From NCBI RefSeq assembly GCF_017893945.1, contig NZ_CP054257.1:1364001-1428000 (forward strand): 64,000 nucleotides of DNA, read 5' to 3'. Source of the stretch: Treponema parvum. Lineage in GTDB: Bacteria; Spirochaetota; Spirochaetia; Treponematales; Treponemataceae. Numbering within the stretch: position 1 is the stretch's first letter; each line of letters begins with the position of its first letter. A program made the translations under genes and the position numbers. Below, piece by piece: positions 25,701 through 33,804 of this stretch. Under the pieces are notes generated by a model. That model ran no database searches. It saw only the letters and a list, made by a program, of their open reading frames with translations, and was not told the DNA's origin.

Positions 25701-26428
25701 AGAATGCGATAAGGATTTTCTTCTCCGGGAAGAAAGATATCCAAAACCTCTCCTCGCAGCGTAAATTCTCCGTGAACGGTAACCTTAGGCACGCGTATAT
25801 ATCCTGAAGCCGTAAGTTTTTCAGACAAACTTATTGTATCGATCTCTTGTTTTACGCGCACATGCTGCAAAAGCGATCTTATGTATTCGGGCGGCGGAAC
25901 AGGAGTTAAAAACGAACGCAAAGAAGCGACAAAGATGCGCGGTGTGCACGAAATACTCGTATACGGCTTAGGACATGAGAGTTTACAAAGCACGCCGGCT
26001 CTTTCCCCGAAAACTATCGAACCTCTTGCGGTAGGCCTGTAAGCGGCGCTCCCCCACCACGGAAGCTTAAATATTTGTGCGTTCACAAACGCTGCCGAAA
26101 GATCGACGCACACGTCTTCAACGTCTTTTTCATTCGGTACGATGATTACCGTATCCAGCGAAGCGCTTTTCATTGAAAACCTTTGAGCGCCTTTCAGTGC
26201 GGAACCTTGAGAATAGCGGCCCGTTGTAGTATACTGTAAACCGTTGAGCAGTTTTTTTTGTTTTTCGGTTATATATTCGGCCGTAAAAAAAGTGTTCGCC
26301 GCTCCGTGAAGGCCTTCAATTTCTACCGGAAAAATTTGATCGTCCGTTTGCGATCTGGTTATAGCGTCTTTAAGGCATGTCCATTTTTCAAGTTGGGGAA
26401 ACACGTAACTGGATAATAATGTATTCAT
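22739..26428 (-). CDS. mfd: Transcription-repair coupling factor
   Basis: 1229-residue DNA translocase that removes RNA polymerase stalled at lesions and recruits UvrA. Domain order is normal: a UvrB-like N-terminal part, the RNA-polymerase-interacting domain with PGDYIVHVNYGIGIFKGIERV (near residue 566), helicase motif I CGDVGYGKTE (near 712), DEEQRFGVKDKERL (near 818), SATPIPRTLHMSLL, motif VI QLRGRVGRSGRKAYAY and a C-terminal TRCF domain (LLSLAEIRIICKKL). Divergent from the envelope-protein operon with a gap of about 47 bases. A long open frame on the opposite strand near 23.4-24.4 kb is only a shadow of this gene. Confidence 0.97.
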   Translation of the reverse strand: MNTLLSSYVFPQLEKWTCLKDAITRSQTDDQIFPVEIEGLHGAANTFFTAEYITEKQKKLLNGLQYTTTGRYSQGSALKGAQRFSMKSASLDTVIIVPNEKDVEDVCVDLSAAFVNAQIFKLPWWGSAAYRPTARGSIVFGERAGVLCKLSCPKPYTSISCTPRIFVASLRSFLTPVPPPEYIRSLLQHVRVKQEIDTISLSEKLTASGYIRVPKVTVHGEFTLRGEVLDIFLPGEENPYRILFDFDKIEKIKIFDAETQATVGSVEDLLIYPMKEVLWTDELVNILSEKLNDKKELKASLENDRETDSETGFEIDLPFTEEAKKAKEKLLEELYAYRESEGEELFYPVLWDKKYCITDYLSETSEVFFYDYDRLSNSQESIDREYMGMYRKARPNFPVLLPDQIMFKFSDAVCFHKKNIFYRTLLTPHSIDNDTFIRMECEPSQTYFGNINYLKEQIGAAQKDGWRIFIYTDNKNQLLRINEILKEFTKDAGDKGEVGKDKGKNSFSGEEIFPVVLIPHAVSEGFSIPEIKLKVIQENEIFGRRKHAPKSLHKAKSAAIDSFVELNPGDYIVHVNYGIGIFKGIERVRSFGNERDYIKIEYAGEEFAFVPIEQVNLVQRYIGNEGSPPKIDTIGSKNWENRKNRVKKAVEDLAQRLIDLYSRRKIAKGFPFPKDTEWQTAFEAAFPYEDTPDQITVTGEVKADMERPVPMDRLICGDVGYGKTEIAMRAAFKAVMGGKQVAFLAPTTILAEQHYETCMERFDNFPVKISHLSRFVAYSEQKRILEKLAKGEIDILIGTHRIIQKDIVFKNLGLMIIDEEQRFGVKDKERLKLLKNNVDSLSMSATPIPRTLHMSLLKIRDMSLLTTPPQNRQPIETVIAEYADENVAEAIRREVERGGQVFYLHNRVEDLADIKHKLEQLVPEMIIDTAHGQMPGETLDDIFRRFKMGGFHVLISTTIIENGIDIPNVNTIIIDRADMYGVSQLYQLRGRVGRSGRKAYAYLFYPQNKALSEIAMKRLQVISDFTELGSGFKIAMKDMEIRGAGNLLGQDQSGNVYSVGFDLYLRLLNEAVQRLTAQNYDEQPEVLMELEYTGFIPDSYVQNPQIKMEIYKKIASVQEKSELDNTYYELNDRFGPVPEEVNSLLSLAEIRIICKKLAISSIKEQRGVVQITLDQVSKISVDKVLNLINSSGGRVRLDPARPNIILLSTGKIGLKEKSEFLCEKLNQIV

Positions 26429-26475
26429 AAAATATAACCGATATTCTTAAAAAGAAGTAAATGGGAGATATAACG

Positions 26476-27240
26476 TTGAAACGAACATTATTAGTCATTA
26501 TATCAGTTTGTATTTTTTTTGCACAGGCGGTGTTTTCACAAGATTCGACCCCGGCCGCGACGGATCTTTCACATGCCGGCGTTTCTATAAGATTTTATGA
26601 CAGAACCATGTACTATCCCAACGAGGCTAAAACGAATCCCATCTATGTGCATATAACCATAGCGAACCGCGGGCCTGAAACGCTGCGTTTTAAACTTGCC
26701 GACAACCGTTTGTTCAGCCTTAGCTTTAGGGCATTCGATGTAAAAAACAACCAATTACCCTTGTCGGAATCTTTGATACTTGCGCGGACTACGAGCCAAA
26801 CCGTATTTTACAGGGACATAGCGTTGGAAGCGGGAGAAGAATATTCTTTTGTGGAAAATGTAAAAGATTATCTTCAGATAAAGGAACCGGCGATATATTA
26901 TCTTGAAATGGAGTTTTTTCCGGAATTGTACAAACCCGTTTCAGCTTCGAAGCTCTTGTCAAACAGGCTCACGCTGGAAATCAGGCCGTCGCCTTCCGCT
27001 TCTGCGTCAATAGTTTTACCCATACAGGACAAAACAACTTCCATTCTTAAACCGGAATCGATCTCTCCCGATCAAATTGAAAATACCGTATATTCGCCTG
27101 TTGAAGGCAGCGTTTCCGTCATCGAGCGGTTTCAAAATACGGGATTTAAAGAGAAAAAAAGATATACCTATCATCTGCGCCGCCGTGACGGAATTTGGCA
27201 GATATATAAATACAATGTAGACAATCTGGGTAGAGAATGA
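26476..27240 (+). CDS. Exported protein of unknown function
   Basis: 254 residues if the TTG at 26476 is used; it has GGGAG seven bases upstream, whereas the in-frame ATG at 26461 overlaps that Shine-Dalgarno. The signal peptide is KRTLLVIISVCIFFAQAVFSQ, ending at Gln-Asp. The mature region (VSIRFYDRTMYYPNEAKTN, IYVHITIANRGPETLRFKL) has the alternating pattern of an immunoglobulin-like beta sandwich, and the C-terminal part (YTYHLRRRDGIWQIYKYNV) is a separate small domain. Not identified further. First of three overlapping genes. Confidence 0.75.
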   Translation: MKRTLLVIISVCIFFAQAVFSQDSTPAATDLSHAGVSIRFYDRTMYYPNEAKTNPIYVHITIANRGPETLRFKLADNRLFSLSFRAFDVKNNQLPLSESLILARTTSQTVFYRDIALEAGEEYSFVENVKDYLQIKEPAIYYLEMEFFPELYKPVSASKLLSNRLTLEIRPSPSASASIVLPIQDKTTSILKPESISPDQIENTVYSPVEGSVSVIERFQNTGFKEKKRYTYHLRRRDGIWQIYKYNVDNLGRE

Positions 27241-27974
27241 AAGCGCTTATTATAGCCGACGATCCTATAGCTGTAGAACGTTTTTCAGCTGTTTTTAAAA
27301 CGGCGGGATACGACGTCATTGTTTACAGATGGCTTGTAAAGGCCATAGACAATATCGAAGAAATTTCTCCTCATATCATCCTTGTAAGCGCAGTGGAATA
27401 TCCCCGCCACTGGAAAACGGTTACCCAATATGCCAAAAGCGGAATAAGCGCGACAGCGCCTCAAGTAATATTGTATACGGGTAAGGATTTTTCGGAGGAA
27501 GAACAAAAAAAAGCAAGTCAGCTGGGAGTGAGGGGATTTTTTTCGTCATACGATGTAGACGGTCTTGACAAGCTGCGTGAGATATTAAAAAAAGAAAACG
27601 ATATTTACGAAGGCTCTTTGAGCGTTTCCGACGACCGTTCCTCCGGTCAAGCAAAAGATGCAGCAGTGCCTACCGACCGTTTATCTGCCCCATCCGCCGC
27701 TTCCAGCAGCGGCGCAGATAAAGGCTGTGCAACTGTCGGCAACAAAACAAATTTTATTTTTACCGATCCTGCTACAAAAGCCTTTATAACGGGAAAAGTC
27801 GTATCTTTCGACGGAGAAATTATGACATTCCAACCGGATAATCACGATAAAAAATTCGATAAAGATCAAAAGATCTCGGATGCGACTCTTAAATTCAACG
27901 ATCAAATATCTTCGGTTTCTGCTTTTATTATTGAAAATGATAAAATTCTGAAGCTAAAACTTGTGGCGGTGTGA
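27237..27974 (+). CDS. Pseudo-receiver protein with PilZ-like C-terminal domain
   Basis: 245 residues. The first 120 have the receiver fold pattern (ALIIADDPIAVERFSAVF; VILYTGKDF), with Asp8 and Asp9 of the acidic pocket kept, but the phospho-acceptor position in HIILVSAVEYP holds Ser51/Ala52, so it cannot be phosphorylated in the usual way. A Ser/Ala-rich linker leads to a C-terminal beta-rich region (about 165-245, FITGKVVSFDGEIMTF) that may be a PilZ-type barrel lacking the c-di-GMP arginines; this is a weak call. Its ATG overlaps the previous stop (ATGA) and its stop overlaps the next start. Confidence 0.65.
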   Translation: MKALIIADDPIAVERFSAVFKTAGYDVIVYRWLVKAIDNIEEISPHIILVSAVEYPRHWKTVTQYAKSGISATAPQVILYTGKDFSEEEQKKASQLGVRGFFSSYDVDGLDKLREILKKENDIYEGSLSVSDDRSSGQAKDAAVPTDRLSAPSAASSSGADKGCATVGNKTNFIFTDPATKAFITGKVVSFDGEIMTFQPDNHDKKFDKDQKISDATLKFNDQISSVSAFIIENDKILKLKLVAV

Positions 27975-28294
27975 TGAAAGGAAAAGAAGCTAAATTTTTT
28001 TGTGAAAACTGCGGAGCGGAAGTTCCGCAGGATGCAAAATTTTGCAGAACATGCGGCAGATTTTTTACGTCGGTAAGATGTCCCGCTTGCGGCTTTATAG
28101 GCGTAGCGAATGTGTTTACAAACGGCTGTCCCAAATGCGGATATGCGGATTCCAGGCTGCATTTCAAAGAAATCGGTTTTCGGTCAAAAGACAAAAAAAA
28201 AGGCGACAGTCCCCTGCCCGTCTGGATCTACCTGTTTGTAATAGCCGGATTGCTGGGGATTATCGGCACGGTCGTGTATCTGTATACAACATAA
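27974..28294 (+). CDS. Double zinc-ribbon membrane protein
   Basis: 106 residues. Two zinc ribbons in tandem: CENCGAEV...CRTCG and CPACGF...CPKCGY, four CxxC pairs in total, followed by a basic stretch and one C-terminal membrane helix (VWIYLFVIAGLLGIIGTVVY). Probably a tail-anchored adaptor with its ribbons in the cytosol; role unknown. Its ATG shares one base with the previous stop (TGATG), so it belongs to the three-gene operon. Confidence 0.75.
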   Translation: MKGKEAKFFCENCGAEVPQDAKFCRTCGRFFTSVRCPACGFIGVANVFTNGCPKCGYADSRLHFKEIGFRSKDKKKGDSPLPVWIYLFVIAGLLGIIGTVVYLYTT

Positions 28295-28302
28295 ATCGGT
28301 TT

Positions 28303-28386
28303 TGCCCGGAACAAGACTTGAACTTGCACACCCGTGAAGGCTCTAGTACCTGAAACTAGCGTGTCTACCAATTCCACCATCCGGGC
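28303..28386 (-). tRNA. tRNA-Leu (anticodon CAG)
   Basis: Minus strand, 84 bases. Acceptor stem GCCCGGA/TCCGGGC with discriminator A, D-arm TGGTGGAATTGGTAGACAC, anticodon stem CTAGT/ACTAG around TTCAGGT (CAG), long variable arm, T-arm GTTCAAGTC. CCA is not encoded. It lies eight bases beyond the convergent zinc-ribbon gene. Confidence 0.95.
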
Positions 28387-28498
28387 AAAGATCTAATCAC
28401 AAAAATTAGCGTGATTTACTATATAAAATTTTACCCGCCGTGTCAAGGATAAGGTTGAGGAACGATTTTACGACATACACGGCACACCCGCGCTCTCT

Positions 28499-29362
28499 TT
28501 ACGCAAAAAAATCCGAAACGTCGAAAACAATCGTTTTTCCGGTTACGGGATGCGGAAATGATATTTTATATGCTTCGAATTTAAACATTGTTTTGCTTTT
28601 TGTAAAATCGTACAGAGGATCGCCGGCAACGGGAAATCCCGCCCAGGCCAAATGCGATCGTACTTGATGACGAAATCCCCTCGTTATCTCAGCTTCAACA
28701 AGACACAAGCGGTTTGTCTTTTCGCCTGCTGCGGTCGTCCTTTTCATATCGCCATCATCAAGGATGGCTGCCGAATCGCCTTCATAGAAAATTCCGGCCA
28801 TGTCATTTTTTATGTCGATTTTTTTTAAATAGACCGTAGTGGAATAAATTTTCTTTCCGCTCTTTTTTAACGCGGCCGTTCCGCTCAAAGCCGTGACGGG
28901 TCGCACCTGCTTACGATCCGGTCCGAACGGACGGAAACTGCTTGTTATTTCAAGTTTACGTTTTTCAAGCAATAATTTATGCATTTCGCCGGTGGGAGGA
29001 AAATTTCCAATCAGATCGGGGTTTTTGGGAGAATCTTTACACACTGCGCGATAATACTTTACAAAACGATCCTCCGCCTGAGCTCTTTGCAATGCCTCGT
29101 ATGCGCTCTGGGTGGATGCAATTAAAAGAAGCCCTGACGTTTCGGTATCAAGGCGGTGCAAAAGCCCTCTTTCGCAGCTTTTTTTACCGTTTACGTTAAG
29201 AATTTCAGGAAATCGTTTTGCCGCTTCAAAAACCGCATTGCCCTCGCCTCCTTCCTTAAGCGGCGCCGACGCAAGTCCCGAAGGTTTGTACAGAATCAAA
29301 AACGGATCGGAGCCGCTCGGTTCGTTTAAAAATTCTATTTGAGTGAAGCGTTTGAAAGTCAT
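28499..29362 (-). CDS. RluA-family RNA pseudouridine synthase
   Basis: 287 residues. The catalytic motif HRLDTETSGLLLI contains the conserved Asp that attacks uridine; later motifs GFRHQVRSHLAW and VAGDPLYDF are also present. No S4 domain at the N terminus, unlike its upstream neighbour. The target (rRNA or tRNA uridine) cannot be told. Its ATG overlaps the stop of the other synthase (ATGA), so two pseudouridine synthases are translated as a coupled pair. Confidence 0.88.
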   Translation of the reverse strand: MTFKRFTQIEFLNEPSGSDPFLILYKPSGLASAPLKEGGEGNAVFEAAKRFPEILNVNGKKSCERGLLHRLDTETSGLLLIASTQSAYEALQRAQAEDRFVKYYRAVCKDSPKNPDLIGNFPPTGEMHKLLLEKRKLEITSSFRPFGPDRKQVRPVTALSGTAALKKSGKKIYSTTVYLKKIDIKNDMAGIFYEGDSAAILDDGDMKRTTAAGEKTNRLCLVEAEITRGFRHQVRSHLAWAGFPVAGDPLYDFTKSKTMFKFEAYKISFPHPVTGKTIVFDVSDFFA

Positions 29363-30309
29363 GTCGTCACGATCTCTTTAGCATATTTACAATGCAGCGT
29401 CTTTAAAATCCGTTTAAAGCGGTCAGGAATTTTTGCATAAAATTCCGAATATTTTTTTTCGCCCGGCAAAAGAAGTCTCAAAAATCTTGAATGCAGCATA
29501 AGAGAGGCGGACGGAAAAAGCTCTTCTTTTTTCGAGTTGTATATAGGGTCGCCGAGAATCGGACATCCTATGTATTTTGAATGAACCCTTATCTGATGAG
29601 TTCTTCCTGTCTTTAACCTGAAGCGCATCAAAGAATAGCCGCCGTAGCAGGCTATGCAAAAATAAACCGTTTTTGCATACTTACCCTCGTTTGTTCCGGT
29701 TACAGCTTTAAAACGCTTTCTGTCGCCGGGATCACGGATTATCCGGGTGCTGATGCACCCTCCCCTGTGCGGCGGACGGCCTTTAACCAAGGCTACGTAT
29801 TCCTTTAACACAAGTCGCTTTTGAAATTGCTTTTGAATAAAATCTTCCGCAGCCCTTGTTTTTGCGGTTATGATAACGCCTGAAGTGTCTTTATCCAGAC
29901 GGTGAATTATTCCCGTTCTCCGTGAATAAGCATCGTTTAAAACATTATCTTTATTCCAATGATAAAGGAGAGCGTTTACAAGAGTTCCCGACCAGTTGCC
30001 CGCCGCAGGGTGCGTTACAAGACCTTGCGGTTTGTTTACTACTGTAACTTGGTCATTTTCAAAGATTATATCCAGAGGAATATTTTCAGGTGCGATATTT
30101 TCAGGCACGGGATCTTCCCATTTTATGCTTATGCCGTCCCCCGCTTTTACAGATGAAGACAGTTTTGCATGCTTCCCGTTAATAGATATTTCCAAAATAC
30201 CGTTTTTTAATTTTGAGCGGTTCATGTCCGGTATGTTGTCGGCTGCGTATTGATCAAGTCTTTGAGTGCCGCAGAATTCCTTCGGTACTGTTAAATTAAA
30301 AAACGACAC
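29359..30309 (-). CDS. RluD-like RNA pseudouridine synthase with S4 domain
   Basis: About 316 residues from the GTG at 30309, chosen because earlier in-frame starts (to 30381) add an unconserved tail lying within the upstream gene. N-terminal S4 RNA-binding domain (QRLDQYAADNI, NRSKLKNGILEISINGK), then catalytic GIIHRLDKDTSGVIITAK, KTGRTHQIRVH and ILGDPIYN. Architecture matches RluD/YlyB-type enzymes that modify rRNA. It overlaps the preceding gene by 14 bases and the following one by four. Confidence 0.88.
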   Translation of the reverse strand: MSFFNLTVPKEFCGTQRLDQYAADNIPDMNRSKLKNGILEISINGKHAKLSSSVKAGDGISIKWEDPVPENIAPENIPLDIIFENDQVTVVNKPQGLVTHPAAGNWSGTLVNALLYHWNKDNVLNDAYSRRTGIIHRLDKDTSGVIITAKTRAAEDFIQKQFQKRLVLKEYVALVKGRPPHRGGCISTRIIRDPGDRKRFKAVTGTNEGKYAKTVYFCIACYGGYSLMRFRLKTGRTHQIRVHSKYIGCPILGDPIYNSKKEELFPSASLMLHSRFLRLLLPGEKKYSEFYAKIPDRFKRILKTLHCKYAKEIVTT

Positions 30310-30799
30310 TTTCCATTCCGCCGTACAAATATGCGTTTTGCATATCCGGTTCCGTCCTGCCACGCTCAGGCTCGCCGTCAAAGCTTATGCTTATCGGATT
30401 TGACGCTGCCGTAATTTTTTGACCCTTTTTCCTGGAATTATTTAGCGCCATGTTATAAAAAAGATCCGTCAAGCCTATGCTAAGGCTTATGACGCCCGAA
30501 GCGGCTATGATCCGTTTTTGTTCGTCCGTATCGAGATTTGCGGCTTTGGAAGTTTTTGCAAAAGGATTCGGGGCGTATTCCGAAGAAAAACCGTGATCAT
30601 AATACCTGAAAAGCGAATAGCCGAGCGTCGTCGCCAGAGTTACGAAAGGAAACGATCCCAATGTGATGATCTCAGTTCTTCGAAGATTTACGATCCAATG
30701 AGGAAATTCATCCTTACCGTAGGGCACGGCCTCGGAAGATTCGGAATACAAAGCGAAGGTTAAAAATAAAACAAACGCAAAGCATACGGACTTTTTCAT
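30296..30799 (-). CDS. Exported/membrane protein of unknown function
   Basis: 167 residues: signal peptide KKSVCFAFVLFLTFALYS then ESSEAVPYGKDEF, a hydrophobic stretch ITLGSFPFVTLATTLGYSLF and a second around ASGVISLSIGLTDLFYNMAL, with a hydrophilic C terminus. I do not recognise a family. Embedded in a minus-strand operon, overlapping yggS (ATGA) upstream and the RluD-like gene downstream, so it is probably expressed with housekeeping genes. Confidence 0.7.
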   Translation of the reverse strand: MKKSVCFAFVLFLTFALYSESSEAVPYGKDEFPHWIVNLRRTEIITLGSFPFVTLATTLGYSLFRYYDHGFSSEYAPNPFAKTSKAANLDTDEQKRIIAASGVISLSIGLTDLFYNMALNNSRKKGQKITAASNPISISFDGEPERGRTEPDMQNAYLYGGMESVVF

Positions 30800-31518
30800 T
30801 TTGCCTGATACTCTCTTTCGCCGAAGATCGCAGTGCCCAATCTCACGAGAGTGGAACCTTCTTCAATCGCAATTTGAAAATCATTTGACATTCCCATCGA
30901 GAGTTCTTTAAGAGGAAAATCAGGATAGTGTATTTGCATTTTTTCAGCCGTATTTCGAAGATCGCAAAAAGATCTGCGGATTAGACCTTCATCTTTCGTA
31001 AAGGGCGCCATAGTCATAAAACCTTTAGGACAAACATGAGGCGCCTTTCCTTGTGCGCAGTACAAAAGCGCTTTTTCAAGTTCGTCTATCGTTCTAAAAC
31101 CCGATTTTGATTCTTCTCCGGTGTGAACTTCAAAAAAAACGTCTATCTTTTTTTCAATCTTTGAACACTGCTTTTCTATTTCTTCGAGCAATTCAATTCT
31201 GTCGACCGATTCGATGCAGGAAGCTATCGCGATTGCGTTTTTTGCCTTATTCCGCTGCAGGGATCCTATGATATGCAATTCTACTTTTTTTTCCGACTGA
31301 ACCAGTTTTTCAAATTTTTGCACGGCTTCTTGGACGCGGTTTTCACCGAATAAAAACTGCCCGGAATTTACGGCTGCAAGCACGGCGTCAAGAGGATGAA
31401 ATTTGCTTACGGCTTGCAGCTTCACACAGCCGGAAGGTCTTCCTGATTGTCTTTCTGCGTCTGAAATCTTTTCACGAAGAAACTTGAGATTTTCTGAAAT
31501 TCTGTTTTTCAAATCCAT
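30796..31518 (-). CDS. yggS: PLP homeostasis protein, YggS/PROSC family
   Basis: 240 residues from the ATG at 31518. Single-domain TIM-barrel that carries pyridoxal phosphate; the binding Lys is in KLQAVSKFHP, and FGENRVQEAVQKFE, HIIGSLQRNKAK and SMGMSNDFQIAIEEGSTLVR are family signatures. Members balance free PLP and amino-acid pools. The frame is open to 31557, but conserved sequence begins at MDLKNRISENL. Its end overlaps the next gene by ATGA. Confidence 0.92.
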   Translation of the reverse strand: MDLKNRISENLKFLREKISDAERQSGRPSGCVKLQAVSKFHPLDAVLAAVNSGQFLFGENRVQEAVQKFEKLVQSEKKVELHIIGSLQRNKAKNAIAIASCIESVDRIELLEEIEKQCSKIEKKIDVFFEVHTGEESKSGFRTIDELEKALLYCAQGKAPHVCPKGFMTMAPFTKDEGLIRRSFCDLRNTAEKMQIHYPDFPLKELSMGMSNDFQIAIEEGSTLVRLGTAIFGEREYQAK

Positions 31519-31632
31519 AAAATAAACCGACCGTAATAAAATCATATTTTGCTGCACGTTTTAATGCGCCGCTTAACAGGCGCAGCGTCTTTTAACTCCG
31601 CGTTTTCTTCAAAAACTCGTTTTATAGCTGTT

Positions 31633-32514
31633 TTAATGCGCAGCCTTCTGCCTTTCACTCCAAATCGCATCGGACAAGGCCAGTAATTTTTCTACGCCGA
31701 GCCTTTCCGCACGGATATTGTCGTCAATTCCTACGCTCGAAAGCACGCGGGAAGCGTCCTTTGCATCCGAAAAAAAACCGCTTAAATTGTTTTTTACCGT
31801 CTTTCTTCTTAAAGAAAACAACGCACGCTGCAACTTTACAAAAAATTCAGGCGCCTCGCACCTAGGAAATTCGGCTTTAGGCGTCATAATAACCGCCATA
31901 GAATCAACGTTCGGGCGCGGCCAAAAATTTCCTCCGGCAAGAGTTATCACCGGCTTAACGTCATACGCCCATTGGCACAATACGGAAAGCGACGAATAAT
32001 CTTTTTCACCGGGAGAAGCAAGAATTCTTTTTGCGACCTCTTTTTGTACGGTTACAAGCATTTTGTCAAAACGCACGCCTTCTTCGATAGTATCTCCTAT
32101 AAGCGTTGCGGCAATATTATACGGCAAATTTCCGAAAAAACAATCGGGCTTTCCACTGTTTTTTAATTCCGCCTTCCATGTTTTTAAAACATCCCCTCTG
32201 ACTAAAGAAAAAGTTCCTTTGCGCTCATAGTCAAAAAATAATTGTTCCAAGACCGACAAAAACCCTCTGTCGATTTCAAAAACCGTTAAATTTGCACCTC
32301 TAAGTAAAATTTCCTCCGTCATGGCGCCAAGTCCAGGGCCTATTTCCCAAACCCGAGTGCCCTTTTCCATTCCTAAGGCGTCGACAAGCGTTTTTCTTGC
32401 GTTGGCGTTCACTAAAAAATTCTGTCCGAATTTTTTCCGCATCGCCATGTCGTTTTTTTCTAAAAATTCTTTTAAAGCGGAAGGCGAATTATAATCAAGA
32501 CGTAATACATTCAT
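31633..32514 (-). CDS. rsmA: 16S rRNA dimethyladenosine transferase
   Basis: Also called KsgA; dimethylates two adjacent adenines in helix 45 of 16S rRNA with S-adenosylmethionine. Visible: KKFGQNFLVNANARKTLV, SAM-binding WEIGPGLGAMTEEIL, and the catalytic FGNLPYNIAATLI (NLPY motif). C-terminal substrate-recognition region ALFSLRRKTVKNNLSG. 293 residues, slightly longer than average. Ends about 115 bases before yggS and starts seven bases after comEC. Confidence 0.95.
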   Translation of the reverse strand: MNVLRLDYNSPSALKEFLEKNDMAMRKKFGQNFLVNANARKTLVDALGMEKGTRVWEIGPGLGAMTEEILLRGANLTVFEIDRGFLSVLEQLFFDYERKGTFSLVRGDVLKTWKAELKNSGKPDCFFGNLPYNIAATLIGDTIEEGVRFDKMLVTVQKEVAKRILASPGEKDYSSLSVLCQWAYDVKPVITLAGGNFWPRPNVDSMAVIMTPKAEFPRCEAPEFFVKLQRALFSLRRKTVKNNLSGFFSDAKDASRVLSSVGIDDNIRAERLGVEKLLALSDAIWSERQKAAH

Positions 32515-32520
32515 TTTAAT

Positions 32521-33804
32521 TTACACATAAAAAGCGGGCATTTTTGAAAAAAAGATTACGGGAATCTTTACCGCATAATACAACAATTGCATAATAACAC
32601 CAAAGGCGGACGAAAGAAAAGGCAAAAAGAACGATAAAACTATGAACAATAGTCCGAAGTACATAAAAGCCGTAACCGCAGGCGAAACGATGATCGTCGC
32701 GACGGTACAAACAGGCATAAAGGATTTAAACACGAAAAGCGAATAAGGAGCCGTAAAAATTTGGGCGCCCAGCGACGATGAAAAATTGGATGAAATAAGC
32801 TCGGGAACATTATGCATGATCGCCGGTTTTATTACCTCGCCGAAAGTCAGTATACCTGCGAGCGCTCCGTATGAAAGTATAAACGCCTGAAAAAAAACAT
32901 GTTCGGGAAATATTAATACGTGCAGCAAAAACGCCCAAGAAAGTATGTGAAGCGGCCGCGGCCTTGATCCTGCAAGCGATAAAAAAAGCATTAAAGAACT
33001 GCATAAAAGCGCCCTAAAAAGAGACGGTGAAATTCCTGCAAACCACACGAAAAAAAGAATAAATGAGCTTTGCAATAAAAACTCGATTTTTTTATTCTTT
33101 GCCTTTTTGCCCAAAAAGACGGCTATGCCGGAAAATAAAGACAAATGCATCCCCGACAGGGCCATTATATGCGACAAGCCCGCCGCTTTAAAAGCTTTTG
33201 AAAGGTTGTCATCTACATATTCTCTGGAGCCGGACAGGAGCGCAAGCAAAAGCCCTCCCGCTTCGCCCCACGCAAACATGAGTCTTTTAAATTGCAATCT
33301 GCACATAGCTCGAAAATACAAAAGCCGCCCGTAAACTCCGGCTGAAAAAGGTTTTGTAACAATATTTTGAACGTAAAAAACATCGGAAGAAAAATATCCT
33401 GATAGAATAAGGTTTGTGCCGTCTTCAACAGGAATTCCGACATCATTGCCGTTTACAGTATCGCTTTCGGTATACAGTTTACCGGGATACCATTTTTCAA
33501 CAAATTTTTCAGGAATATACGCTTCGACTCTTCCTTTGCCGCTGCAACGCACCCCGTCTTTGTTTTCGACCAAAAAAACATCCAAAGTTACTTTATAAAA
33601 TTGCCTTTGCTTAAAAGGATTTCCTTTTACTTTTCCGTAAAGCACACAGATCGAATCTTTTTTTATTCCCGACGTAAAAAAAATTCTTTTCGCAGAAAAA
33701 ACGCCGGAATTGGAATAAATTACTAGGGAACACAAGAGCGCCGATAAGACGATCGGGTTAAGCAAAAATCGTAATTCGGATTTTTCAGTAAAATCGTTTA
33801 CCAT
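32521..33804 (-). CDS. comEC: ComEC/Rec2-family membrane protein lacking the C-terminal metallo-beta-lactamase domain
   Basis: 427 residues: one N-terminal membrane segment, an extracytoplasmic OB-like region (residues about 45-165), then the multi-helix competence domain with the hallmark AAGLSHIMALSGMHLSLF and AGISPSLFRALLCSSLML. Full-length ComEC is about 700-800 residues and ends in a metallo-beta-lactamase-like domain; here the gene stops after the last membrane helices. It could be a DNA-uptake channel whose nuclease-like part is separate or absent. Overlaps the upstream HEAT-repeat gene by seven bases. Confidence 0.88.
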   Translation of the reverse strand: MVNDFTEKSELRFLLNPIVLSALLCSLVIYSNSGVFSAKRIFFTSGIKKDSICVLYGKVKGNPFKQRQFYKVTLDVFLVENKDGVRCSGKGRVEAYIPEKFVEKWYPGKLYTESDTVNGNDVGIPVEDGTNLILSGYFSSDVFYVQNIVTKPFSAGVYGRLLYFRAMCRLQFKRLMFAWGEAGGLLLALLSGSREYVDDNLSKAFKAAGLSHIMALSGMHLSLFSGIAVFLGKKAKNKKIEFLLQSSFILFFVWFAGISPSLFRALLCSSLMLFLSLAGSRPRPLHILSWAFLLHVLIFPEHVFFQAFILSYGALAGILTFGEVIKPAIMHNVPELISSNFSSSLGAQIFTAPYSLFVFKSFMPVCTVATIIVSPAVTAFMYFGLLFIVLSFFLPFLSSAFGVIMQLLYYAVKIPVIFFSKMPAFYV

